Positions 1 to 10,145 of a stretch of 64,000 bases of DNA are shown one piece after another (position 1 is the stretch's first letter; each line of letters begins with the position of its first letter). The stretch lies in NCBI RefSeq assembly GCF_030272615.1, contig NC_081407.1, forward strand, positions 141,426,897-141,490,896, in the 5' to 3' direction. The notes under the pieces were generated by a model that was not told the origin of the DNA, did not search any database, and saw only the letters and a list, made by a program, of their open reading frames with translations. A program made the position numbers and the translations under genes. Origin of the DNA: Cryptomeria japonica. Taxonomy: Eukaryota; Streptophyta; Pinopsida; Cupressales; Cupressaceae.

Positions 1-91
1 AGTGATATCCGATCAGAGATATGTTCTATGGACCAGCGCTGCCTCAGTTGATCAAAGAGAAAACAATGGAATCATGAAGTGTGAAGTGTTG

Positions 92-615
92 TCCTGTCGG
101 AACTCCGGAACCCCTAGGTTCCCAAGTTCCTAAGTCTTCAACCCCAAAACTCTAGAACCCCCAGGTTCCCAAGCTTCTAAGTCTTCTCTTCCTCAACCCT
201 GGAACTCCAGAACCCCCAGGTTCCCAAGTTCCTAGCTCTTCTCTCCCTCAACCCCCTGATTTCCGGAACCCCCAGGTTCCCAAGTTCCCAAGTCTTCAAC
301 CCTGAAACTCCGGAACCCCCAGGTTCCTAAGTCTTCTCTTCCTCAACCCCCGGAACTCCGGAACCCCAAGTTCCCAAGTTCCTAAGTCTTCAACCCCGAA
401 ACTTTGGAACCACCAGGTTCCCAAGTTCCTAAGTCCTTGACCCTGGAACTCCGGAACCCCTAGGTTCCCAAGTTCCCAAGTCTTCTCTTCCTCAACCCTG
501 GAACTCCAGAACCCCCAGGTTCCCAAGTTCCTAAGTCTTCAACCCCGGAACTCCAGAACCCCTAGGTTCCCAAGTTCCTAAGTCTTCTCTTCCTCAACCC
601 CAGAACTCCGAACCC
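92..615. repeat. Tandem array, GGAACTCC/GGTTCC units (left part)
   Basis: About ten imperfect units follow one another. Each has the order GGAACTCCGGAACCCC, AGGTTCCCAAGTTCC, TAAGTCTTC and then a short (CAACCCC) or long (TCTTCCTCAACCCC) linker, so spacing alternates between roughly 50 and 60 bp. GGAACC and GGTTCC within a unit are inverted copies, so a unit can fold. Short open frames across the array are by-products of the repeat. The same repeat resumes right after element A, so the array was once continuous. Confidence 0.9.
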
Positions 616-1129
616 TGTTGTGACGTATTCACACATCACCCCATTGTAAATGGGGACCCCTACTTTTTGCTTTTTATGGTTAGTTTAGTTTGCTTAGTTG
701 CCTGGTCTTGGCTATTAGTCTTTGCATTGAAAGGTCGCTAGGGGGCTCATTAGGATAGCAGGCTCTGCTTGAGTTGAGGTGGGTCAGTAGGTGGTCTAGG
801 TCAGGGTCTCTGTTAAAAGCTTCCTCTTGGTTAGGCCTGGGTCTTGCTTCGAAGGTCGAGTCTTGATTGAGTTTGAGGAAGTCTTTGTATCATGCTAGGA
901 ATCTTGCCTTTTGGGGGCTATGTCTTTGAGTTAAGGAAGTGAATGAAGGTTTGTGAGTGAGTATCATCAAGGATTTTCCCTTTGAGGGTTTGAGATTGGT
1001 TCAGTTGATGAATAATGAAGTTCTAGGCATTGATTGATGTGATACTGACCTATTTTGCCCTTAGAAATGCCTAACAACCAAGTCTACACTTGAAAATTTG
1101 GAGAAAGGTCAAGAATTTGAGCATTTTAG

Positions 1130-2553
1130 GAAATTTCGATCTTGACCCTTCCAAAGGGTCCAGAGCGAATTTCTCCAAAAAAGCCTCTCCTGCTTCTAAC
1201 ATGTGTTAAAATCCTTGATTTCACGCCTTGAGTGAATGAAAAATGGACTTATACATGCTTTTGGAAATGAGCTAAACCAAGTGAAATGAGGCAAAGTGAA
1301 GAATTTGTGCAAAAAAGCAAATTTTGCTCCTGACCCTTCCAAAGGGTCCAGAGCGAAATTCCTAGATAGGTCCTGTCCTTCAAGAGGTACCTAAGCGAAA
1401 TTGTTAAAATGCACTTTTCATTCAACATTTTGACTAGGCACTTCCTTAAGGTGATTTGTTGGTGTGTCCTAAGGTGAGAGCAATGTGATTGAGGGTGAGG
1501 TTTGAGTGTTTGGATGGCATATAAGGCAAATTCCTCAAATTCGCTCCTGACCCTTCCAAAGGGTCCAGAGCGAATTTCCTAATATCTCCCTTCCTGGTCT
1601 TAATTTGCCTCATAAACCTTGTCCTTATGACGTTATGAAGAGAGAATTGATGTGTGAAACAGAGTGAAGTGATGAAAAGTAAGGAATTTGAGCATAAATG
1701 CAAATTTCGCTCCTAACCCTTCCAAAGGGTCCAGAGCGAAATTCCCCAAAAGACTTATTTCTTCACTAAGGACATCAAATAGTGGACGTACATGGCAAGG
1801 AAAGGATTCAAAAAAGACAAGTCTAAAGCAAGCTAAGTGAAAATGGATGAGAATTGAGCCAAAAAGAGAATTTCACTCCTGACCCTTCCAAAGGGTCCAG
1901 AGCGAATTTCTCCATAAAGCATTATACGTTGCTCAAACCTACAAACTAACTCATTCCCAAACATTTTTTGAAGGCAAAAGACTTGTTTTTAATGATTAAA
2001 GGATGGGAAATGGAGTTTTGTGAAGGAAAATCAAGTAAAACATGAATTTCGCTCCTGACCCTTCCAAAGGGTCCAGAGCGAAATCCTTAGGATAGCTTAT
2101 TTCCTCACCAAAACCTTGAAATGGACACCACTTTGAGAGAAAGTTAGCTTAAATATGATAAGATAGAGAGGAATGGGCAAGTTCAAGGCAAGTTGGATGT
2201 GGTTTGAGCCTAAAAATGTCAATTTCGCTCATGACCCTTCTAGAGGGTCCAAAGCGAAATTCCTAGGAGGACTAATGTTTTTGCCTAGGCCCTTGAGAAA
2301 AACCTATTCCTAAGCAATTTTGAAGGCAAGTGACTTGATCTTGGTAAGGTAATGTTGAAAATAAGGTCTAATTGAGCAACTTTGTCAATTTTCGCTCCGG
2401 ACCCTTCCAGAGGGTCCAGAGCGAATTTCATTAGAGGGCCTGGCCTTCCTGAGGGTCCTGAGCGAAAATCTCATTATAGGTCCTGTCCCTAGAGAGGAAT
2501 CAGAGCGCATTTTATTATAGATCTTGTCCTTGGAGAGGGTCCAAAGCGAGTTG
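1130..2553. repeat. Hairpin repeat array inside element A
   Basis: Eight well-kept copies start near 1130, 1319, 1537, 1702, 1867, 2044, 2220 and 2386, spaced about 165-220 bp, followed by degraded copies to 2553. Each is a nested inverted repeat: outer arms AATTTCGCTC / GAGCGAAATT, a 2-nt mismatch, inner arms GACCCTT / AAGGGTC and a CCA loop. The spacers between copies are unrelated AT-rich sequence. The copies at 2220 and 2386 change the loop-side bases on both arms (AGAGGGTCC), keeping most pairing. The array lies in what would be U3, upstream of the TATA box. Confidence 0.9.
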
Positions 2554-2583
2554 ATCTTAATGCTTTCTTATTGATGATTTAAG

Positions 2584-2649
2584 GTAAGAAATGCCATGTT
2601 AGAATGAACATATATCATGTATTCTTAATCATCTTTTGTTTGTTTGCAG
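2584..2649 (+). other. Possible short intron in element A
   Basis: AAG/GTAAGAAATG at 2584 and a T-rich tract ending TTTGCAG at 2649 form a possible donor and acceptor, 66 nt apart. Its position, after the repeat array and before the TATA box, matches the clearer introns in B and C. Sixty-six nucleotides is short for a plant intron, so this is tentative. Confidence 0.3.
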
Positions 2650-3347
2650 ATCAGCAAGACCGGGCTAGAAGGAAGAGCAGACAAGGAGGACCTATTCAAG
2701 TTTCATCATCACTAAGGAAGCCTTGGATGCATGAGAAGGTACTCAAGGTGTTGCTAAATTGAAGGACTTCGAATGATCAACAATTGCAAGCAATGTGTTA
2801 GAACTATCCTCAAAGAGATCACAAGATGACAGAGAAGAAGGATCTTGTAAACATTTCAAGGCAAGATGGGCTACTAGAGAAGGAGTGACTTGAACATGAA
2901 GAGGCCTCATCAAACACATGGGAGTCAAGGAGGTACATCATTCATCGAGTGCATTAAGGATGAAGGAGGATCACTGAGGTCAGTGCAAGGGTACGTTGAA
3001 GAAGTAGATAGTTTCAGAAGAGTTAATCAGAGTTAGCTTCTCAGCATCACCAAATTGGGTATCAAAAGAGATATGAGGAACTACCAGACAAGGTGGCGTC
3101 CCAGTCACTATTCCCCCAGTCAGATAGTTCCACCTCAGCATGTCCAGATTCAATGTACCTGACTCACCAGTGATGGCACAAACTTCGAGGCACCTACCCC
3201 TGACATCTATTGGTCCATTCTCATGAAATGTAATTTTATCATTGGCTAAAGGAGTTTGTTGTAACAAACCCTAATTAGGGTTTGCATCTTGTAATCCTAG
3301 CCATTCTTTCTAAATCAATCAGAGCCATCAAATTGTAAAGAGCTCCC

Positions 3348-3355
3348 TATATAAG
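3348..3355 (+). promoter_or_regulatory. TATA box of element A
   Basis: TATATAAG is followed by GCTCTGGCTC and a TTGTAAAGG block resembling the start of transcripts in elements B and C. It lies 813 bp before the element end. An AACCCTAATTAGGG palindrome about 80 bp upstream is shared with B. Confidence 0.6.
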
Positions 3356-4161
3356 GCTCTGGCTCTTCGTTTGTAAAGGTTAATAGTTAATAGTTAGCTA
3401 ATAAGAGTTAGTGAATAGTCAGTAAAATAGAATAGCAAATAGAATAGCAATAGAGTAGATTAGGAAGAGAAGGCAAGAAATTGTTGCCTTGATTGTAAAT
3501 GAAATCCATTTTCATTGAAGTTATGGTGAGTGTGTTGTTTCTTTGCAAGATGCATGGTCTCTTGTTGAATCTTCATTTTAGATGATGGTTAATTAGATTG
3601 AATGAAGTTATTGAATGCACTCGCGTGGAATCTGCCTAGTCAAACTACTAGCCTCTTGATGACTGTAAGTGCGCCCTGCGTGGTCAACTGGCATAGAATG
3701 AACTTAATCTCAAGTCGTTACGTGTCTATTGTTCATGCATTAACTTGAATGGTGATCAGTGTCTGATGGTGTATGATTTGAATATATTCGAAGCATCCCT
3801 TAGAAGATTGCACTGAGTTGGTGTCGGATTGTTCAATCTAAGATCCAGCCCAGTAGGACTCCACCTAGTCATTCATCCATCTTCTTGCATTCTAGGTCTT
3901 AGATTAGATTCTGCAAACCTTGTATCTTTTGATATTTCTTTATCTTCCAGCCAGTAGATAGGATTCAAGTTCCAGCAGATTAAACGCTCAGGTAGTCGAA
4001 TGTAAGTCCCCTTGTGATTCCAGCAAAATGACATCACACCACAAGAGCTTATCCACACGTAGGGCGAAATCTTCAGCATTCAGGGAAACTTTGTTCAAGA
4101 GAGGATAAGATACCTTGGTATTTTATTTTGTGTTCACATGTGCATGGAAAACACATCAACA

Positions 4162-4612
4162 AACCCCCTGGTTCCCCAGTTCCTAACTCTTCTCTTCATC
4201 AACCCCAGGAACTCCAGAATCCTCAAGTTCCCAAGTTCCTAAGTCCTCAACCTTGGAACCCCCAGGTTCCCAAGTTCCTAAGTCCTCAACCTCGGAAGCC
4301 CTAGGTTCTCAAGTTCCTAAGCCTTTCTTCCTTTCTTTCTCCGGAACTCCGGAACCCCGAGGTTCCGTAGTTCTCTTCCCTTGCTTCCCTTCTTTCTCGG
4401 AACTCCGGAACCCTGAGGTTTCGAGGTTCCTTCCTTAGCCTTTTTTTCAGTTCTTCGAAACTCTGGAACCTGGAGGTTCCGAAATTCCATGCTGCTCCCT
4501 TTTCTCCTCCCCGGAACTCCGGAACCTCGAGGTTCCGAAGTTCTTTCCTTGTCTTCCCCACTGCGGGAACCCGAGTTTCCGAAGTCCTCGGACTTCTTTC
4601 CGGTTGGCAACA
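4162..4612. repeat. Tandem array, GGAACTCC/GGTTCC units (right part)
   Basis: Continuation of the array at 92-615 after the insertion of element A. The units are more diverged here: GGAACTCCGGAACCCCGAGGTTCCG with linkers rich in TTCTTTCC. Reading frames on either strand (for example 4301-4639) only track the repeat and are not genes. Confidence 0.85.
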
Positions 4613-5316
4613 CTTCCGGATGGCGTGATCGACACTCAAAGCTTTAAATGCTCCGACGACTTTTGTGACTTGTGCACCTTCTTTTGTGGAGCCACAAGGG
4701 GTGCATTTAATGTTTTTGGCAGGATTTCCATCAAGAGAGGTACAGGGCCATGCTTGTTGTAATCACTTATGTCATGTTTGCATACTCTGAGTTTGGAAGG
4801 TCAGTCAATCCACCCTTCTTCGGGTTGCCTTTTGTGGGTATGGCTAGGTTGCTTGCATGCACAAAAGTCAAGTGCACGCACTTCCCTGCACTCCCAAATT
4901 GACATGCAAGGGTCATGATCACTCTTGTAACCTTTTTTCTATATAAAGGTTGTTAAGCCTCATTGTAAAGGGTTCTCTCCCTGCTGGCTTGAGCTATTCT
5001 ATGCTCTCTCACTTCTCTTTTATTGTTTTGTATTTTGCAACTGTAAGTTGGCCATTGGCCTTATAATTAATTGAAATCACCATTCTTGCCTTCTTTCAAC
5101 TTATGTATGCTGTGTATGTTTTCTTACCTTCATCATAGATGTATGTTTTGTGGCTCTTCTCTCATTTATGCCGTGTTAACTTATTTCTGAGTGTGACTTG
5201 TGGGAAACCTTCTCCCCTCTTGGCATTCAATGAATTCCAACCTCCATACATGCATTGGGGTCACTCATACAACTAAAGTTTGTGCATCTCCTGGGTTTTT
5301 CAGTTGATTTTCTGTG
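4613..5316 (+). mobile_element. LTR-like promoter and R/U5 region
   Basis: TATATAAAGG at 4940-4948 is followed by GCCTCATTGTAAAGGG and a CT-rich leader, then GTAAGT at 5043, the same order as in elements A-C. The tandem array just upstream would then lie in the U3 of this LTR, which element A later split. No terminal repeats or duplication could be fixed, so the limits are arbitrary. Confidence 0.35.
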
Positions 5317-6115
5317 TCATTTTGGGTAGGAAGAGGAACAATCTCTTCTTGGTGCATCACCTCCTTTTATTTCAAGCAATTCTCTCTTCCCTTTACCTCT
5401 GCAAGTTGTTAGGATAGGCTTAGGAGTAAGTTTTGAAGTGTTGAGTTGGTTCAACACCTGCACCTGGATCGAGAAGGAAGCCGGCCTTCTCCAGAGATTC
5501 AACCCCTTGCGCAAGGTCCCACACTTTGGGGTTGTTTCCATGTTTCACAAGGTTGCTGAGTTTATAGCTCAGCAAGGGTGCGAGCTTTTGTGATAACAGG
5601 TCCTTTTTGTCAAAACGCTTGATGAGTTTGTTGGTGAACTCATCAATGTGGTGATCAAGTTGTGCCTGAGTGTGACTAGGCCATGGTACCCCCACTTGTG
5701 CACCAATCCATACAAGTGGAATGTGGCAAATTTAATTGCCTCCTCCTTAGGCATGTGTATCAAAGATAGGTAGTTATCAAGTTTCTCCATGCAAGCTCGT
5801 GCAATACACTTATCACTGCCATCAAAGTGTGCAAGGGTGACCTTTCCCACAACTTGCTGTAAATCCTTTTGCACATACGGTGCCGTGTGCTTTGTTCTCC
5901 CAACTCCACCAGGTCTTTGCCTCGTTCGGTTCATAAATTGTTCCAAAGTCAGCATATATCTAAAATCAGGAGGAAGAGTCATATATTTTGTATGATGTAA
6001 CTTGATCTCCTCAGCCAATGGATATTTGTGCCTCTTGTGCAAGTGGAGGTGTAGTTACTTTCCTTCGTGTGAAGGTAGGCTGAAGGGGTCTAAAAACTAA
6101 TTCAAATGATTTCAT
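5317..6115 (-). pseudogene. Retrotransposon gag remnant
   Basis: Broken reading frames on the minus strand give a Ty3/Gypsy-type gag core: a candidate start at 6115, a segment with VTLAHFDGSDKCIARACMEK (FDG, then a helix as in the retrotransposon gag domain), then WGYHGLVTLRHN, and, after a frameshift near 5690, IDEFTNKLIKRFDKKD. Gag packages element RNA into particles. At least two frameshifts and several stops make this a pseudogene. No pol follows on the low-coordinate side, so the element is truncated. The sequence at 6120 and above looks like an LTR that interrupted it. Confidence 0.65.
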
Positions 6116-7600
6116 GGTACTATGCCCATTGTTCTGATCATCAATCTTGTCAAAACTTATAGTAGACCTGCTTGCCTCACTCTAGTTAGCTGGTTGTTTG
6201 AAATATGCAACCTTGTTTGTGCTTTGTTTTTTTTGTTTTTGAATGTTTTTTTGACTTGTTTTTGTAATATAATCAATAAAAATAATAGTGCAGATAAAAA
6301 GATAATAATGCAACACTTTTTCAGTTCAGAAAATGACTCATTCAGAAATAATAGAGCTAAAAATTCTAGATTTAATTTCTGATTTGGAAACACATTTTTT
6401 TGTCAAAAATAACAACTCAGTTCATAAAAATACACTACATATCTGAGTCCAACATACCTAGAAAATGCAGCAATGGTTTTGCTTGAGCTGCTCCAAAAAT
6501 TACCAAAATATCACTCAAAAAATGAATGCCAACCCTCACAATCTGCTCCAAAGGCTACGTTAAAGGTATGCAAAGAAGTGCAGGTCCAAAACGACCCAGA
6601 ACAACAAGTGTAACCACAAAAACTTAGATGCCTATCAAAAGAGTGTATGGCCAGCAGGGGGAAATATACAACCAGCAAAATAGAAAATAAACCCTCAATC
6701 TTCTCCAAAATTATTCTTTTAAATCTGATATTGAATAAGCTCTGAAAATCTGAAAATGTAGACTAGAATATGCCCAAATGTGACCTTTGAATGAAATCAC
6801 CAGATTATTCTCCACATTGTATCTCTCAACAACATGAAGAATGTTGCTTACAAGGGTTTCCATCCTCACAAACTAAAGAGAAGAAGCAATCTCCCCAAAT
6901 TGGAAGCAACATGAAAATCAATACTCAACATATCCCCAAATGAGAGCCTCAATCCTCTTATATTTTTTTTTTGCTTTTTGGTTGCTTTTGCCAAAAAGCA
7001 TTTTTTTTGTTTTGACTATTTTTTCGGGAATGTTTTTTGCTTTTTCATAACATAACTTTTTTTCCTTTTATTTATTTATTGGGAATGCTTTTTTGTTTTC
7101 ATTTAATAAAAACCACTTCCCTTTTTAATCTCCCAATGTAGCATTAAATAATAAAGGCCCATCCATTAAAATAAATCACCTTTAATTCAATAATTGGCCT
7201 CTATAGTTCCTTCATTAAATAAATTAAAATAATGATAAAGTTAAATCTTTAATTTAATTTTATTAACCTATAACTTATCATTATTTAATTTAAAGTCCTT
7301 GGACTATATCATAAGTCGAGATGATCATCAAAACTGAATCCACTGACAATACTAAAAATAGCAAGCATGCCAATTGACTCTGTCGGTACCCATAACTGAC
7401 TTACAAAAACTATTAAATGTGGAAGAATTAACCTGAAAAGGCTCTAGAAAGGAGTGTTACGCTCGTCCGATTGTCATAATATGAAATTACACTTGATATT
7501 GCCTTCAAGATTCTCAAACCCTGATCATTAGCCCACATAAATCAACTGAATAGACTAATGACTCCACCACGTTCAACCGGGTTAGGAAGGGGACATTACA

Positions 7601-7940
7601 TTGTTCTTGTTGTTGTGTGTTCAGGTCCATTTTTGCTAACATCCATGTCAGCATATTGAACATTGTATCAAACTTCCTCTTTGCTCTGCTATTAGGGCTA
7701 AGTGAACTAGTTTGTCCCTTGTCTTTATCTGCCATAGACTCTATTGGGTCTGTATTGTCACTCAGAGAACTTGGAAGGATCCCAAGTATACCCGATGTAG
7801 TCTCACCTCCTGAGAGCTGTGGGGGTTGCCAATGCTTCTTGGATTCGCTGGTGTAGTATATCCATTCTCTTTCGCTCATAAGCCAAAACCACACTTCAAT
7901 CTGATTTTTTTTTTTCAAACACAGGCTAGCAGGAAAACCA
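7601..7940 (-). other. Internal region of the short LTR element
   Basis: Minus-strand frame 7981-7514 runs from the LTR end through this region and contains a Ser-rich stretch and KRKFDTMFNMLTWMLAKMDL, possibly the very start of a gag. It recalls gag N-termini but is too short to assign. No polypurine tract is visible before the second LTR. Confidence 0.35.
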
Positions 7941-7952
7941 GCTTTGATACCA
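7941..7952 (-). promoter_or_regulatory. Primer-binding site (initiator-Met tRNA type)
   Basis: Minus strand TGGTATCAAAGC, one base from the common plant TGGTATCAGAGC complement of initiator tRNA-Met, one base after the LTR end. It fixes the element's direction. Confidence 0.7.
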
Positions 7953-7953
7953 C

Positions 7954-9306
7954 TGTAATGTCCCACCCTACTTTGGAACACTATTAAACTGTATAATTGA
8001 AAGTAGCCTACTTGTTCTCTGTATTATTATTGTTAGGTTGATTTTATCTTTCAGAACTAGATAGAAGTTGCAGAAGGGTTTGTGTTTTTTGTTCTGCAAT
8101 GTTTTGAGTTGGTAGTAATATTCAAACAAATATGTTTTGCAATAATTAACAGTTCTGAAATAACACCAAATCTTATGCAACCTAAGAGCTAAAATGTCCA
8201 GATTTCATTGTAGTCTGGAAATTACAAAACTTGATGAAAAATAGAGTGGCCCAGTTCAAAAAAGGTCTTATAAATCGGTTTTTGGTATACCTAGAAAATG
8301 TTCTTTGAAACTTGATGAAGAAAGGCTTTAAAATAGCAATCTGGTGGGTCTAAAATACCAAGCTAGCAGCCACAAAGGAGACTCAAAAAACTGTTTTGAG
8401 CACCTTCAAATCTGTCTTCTCCAACCCAAAACTGATCTCAATTGGAAGTCGGATTTGAGCACCCAAGAATTGCAAAGAAGAGTCACCAAAACCTAGGCTA
8501 CTTGACCAAGAATCACCACACCTCCAAGGGATCTGTACGACCTGGTCTGAATCAGGCTTTTGCTGTTAATAACCTTTCAACCCCTAAAATTTTTTGAAAG
8601 ACTACTCCGATCCACTGAGAATGAAGAAACTGGTATAACCAACACTGAACAGCAGTAGAATGGCTTCTCCAACTCCAAAATGAAGCCAAGAAAGGTGCAG
8701 CTAGACAAGGAAGCTGCTCACTCAAAAATAGCCATCAAAATGCTCCCAAATTGATTTCTTTGTTGCTCAAATGAAACCCCTACCTCACACACCCTGGGAA
8801 GATCTTTCACTTTTGTAAGTGTGAATCTTTATGAAGGATTTCGTCTTCACAGAGCTGCTCTAAACCTTCAGGTTTAGCTAGTTCCTTAGGATGCAAGAGA
8901 GAAAATATTCAGCATAACCCTAAAAATGACTTCAAGTTGCCTTTTATGCCTCCTATTCCCTATGCTGTAATTAGGTTTTTCATTTCCAAGTGCCCACTTT
9001 CTTATTATAACTTAAGTTTGTTTAATTTTAATCTCTCATTAATAATCCTCTTTCTCTCTCCTAAAGGGGGCGCCCAGTTCACTCTCTATAAAGTACACTT
9101 TGGAGGAGTATTACTTAAGTTTCAATATTGATTTAACTTGGCATATTATAAAATAATAACTGATACCTCCTAGTCCACTCTAACATGCTGTCTGAACCAT
9201 GAGAAAATCAACCTAATCTTGGGTCCTCCATCCATCTTGTTAGTCTATGAGGACTTGGTGATAGACTAACCTTGATAGTTGAATTGGCTAGGAAAGGGAC
9301 ATTACG
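7954..9306 (-). repeat. 5' LTR of the short LTR element
   Basis: On the minus strand it starts CGTAATGTCCC (TG mutated to CG) and ends GGGACATTACA, giving 11-bp inverted termini with one mismatch. Length is 1353 bp. No target duplication was found. Confidence 0.6.
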
Positions 9307-9469
9307 CTACAAGTACAAAGTGAAATTAAGTACTCAATTTTAGTTAAACAAAAAATGGCCTAATTCAACATAAATTACTATAAATTAAAAAAAACATAAA
9401 TTTAGTCTCGAATTCAACATAAATTATTGTAAGTATAAATTATAAAAAAATTAACTAATCACCCACTCA

Positions 9470-10145
9470 AGTCTTTGCAAGAAGGTGTCTTGTAGCCTTT
9501 TTCCACAAATGTCAATGCAGTAACCAAATTGTCCCAATAAAGATTACTTGTCACATTGAAAGGAATCTTGTTAAAGTATTTAAAAATCAGCACATGCAAT
9601 GTGTATGCTCATGCACCTACTTGTTCCACCTAGTAGCTTCCAATGATGGTTGTGCTCCAGGTGTCTTTTTTTGGGAACAAAAAAACTATGTGGCATGCGT
9701 GTAGGTGCTACTTCTAGCTCCCTACTAGAAGTAGATGAAGTGGTGGTGGTGGTGGATTTGTTTCAGATACATGGACTAGGGAGAGAACCCACTATGCCCT
9801 AAAGTGCATCTGATTCTAGGTTGACTAGAGCACCTTGAGAATCATCTATGGATGTTGCCATGGCTGCCTTTGCCCTCTTCCTTTGCAATTTTTTCTCTTC
9901 CGTGGCTGCAAGTAGGGCGTTCATTTCTCTTTTTATTTCTTCTGTGGTCCCAGGACGACCCCCGGCATCATGATGAGTAACACTTGCAAGATGGTATTTG
10001 AGGTGGTTTATACTTTGACAATATTCTTTTTCGCCAATAAACTAACCCAGGTTCCGGTTCTTGATAGCCATATTTCCAAGCAAGGTCTCTAGATCCTGCA
10101 AGACGAGTGCCTACAAACAATGGTGGCAGCGCTGATGGGATAGAG
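9470..10145 (-). pseudogene. hAT-family transposase remnant
   Basis: Minus-strand translation, with frame changes, gives a BED-finger-like N-terminus (DLAWKYGY, later VTHHDAGGRPGTTEEIKREM), then an Ala/Lys-rich linker, and the start of a DUF659-type core (VLIFKYFNKIPFNVTSNLYW followed by GYKTPS). This order is typical of plant hAT transposases, which cut and paste DNA with 8-bp target duplications. Several stops and frameshifts are present and the catalytic core is missing, so it is dead and truncated. A GGT-rich microsatellite (9740-9760) lies inside it. Confidence 0.65.

Larger units (their letters stand above)
616..4161 (+). mobile_element. Element A: LTR-like unit (solo LTR type), 3546 bp
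   Basis: The unit begins TGTTGTGACG and ends CATCAACA. It is flanked by AACCC on both sides (611-615 and 4162-4166) and sits inside the tandem array, which proves insertion. TG...CA ends plus a 5-bp duplication are the signature of a retroviral-type integrase. There is a single TATA box (3348-3355) and no second terminal copy, so by structure it is a solo LTR. Its ends match elements B and C: the start is followed by CACATC, a GGGGACCCC block, and the end by GTTCAAGAGAGG and AAAACACATCAACA. I see no protein-coding frame comparable to the one in B and C; the space between the putative splice acceptor (2649) and the TATA box is only about 700 bp. Confidence 0.85.
6120..9306 (-). mobile_element. 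LTR element with very short internal region
   Basis: On the minus strand a 1.35-kb LTR (9306 down to 7954) ends GGGACATTACA and is directly followed by a primer-binding site. Only about 350 bp later a second LTR-like sequence starts TGTAATGTCCCC (7600). The two share blocks at a roughly constant offset of 1835 bp, for example AGAGCTAAAA near 8187/6350 and ACCTAGAAAATG near 8287/6452. They are strongly diverged. The low end of the second copy is not sharp (6119-6264). No pol genes are present, so the element is non-autonomous. Confidence 0.5.

Noticed and set aside
1130-2553. Regular hairpin repeats with unique spacers, CRISPR-like at first glance
   Set aside because: Spacers are about 130-180 bp and variable, no cas genes exist, and the context is a plant LTR-like unit.
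3268-3284. AACCCTAATTAGGGTT, a telomere-like word in element A (also in B)
   Set aside because: It is a single palindrome conserved near the TATA box, not a telomeric tract.
616-4161. Element A as a complete two-LTR element
   Set aside because: Only one TATA/U5 block exists and no internal TG...CA boundary with primer site or polypurine tract was found.
4301-4639. Minus-strand frames of about 100 codons in the tandem array
   Set aside because: They translate the repeat units in three frames and show no independent coding signal.
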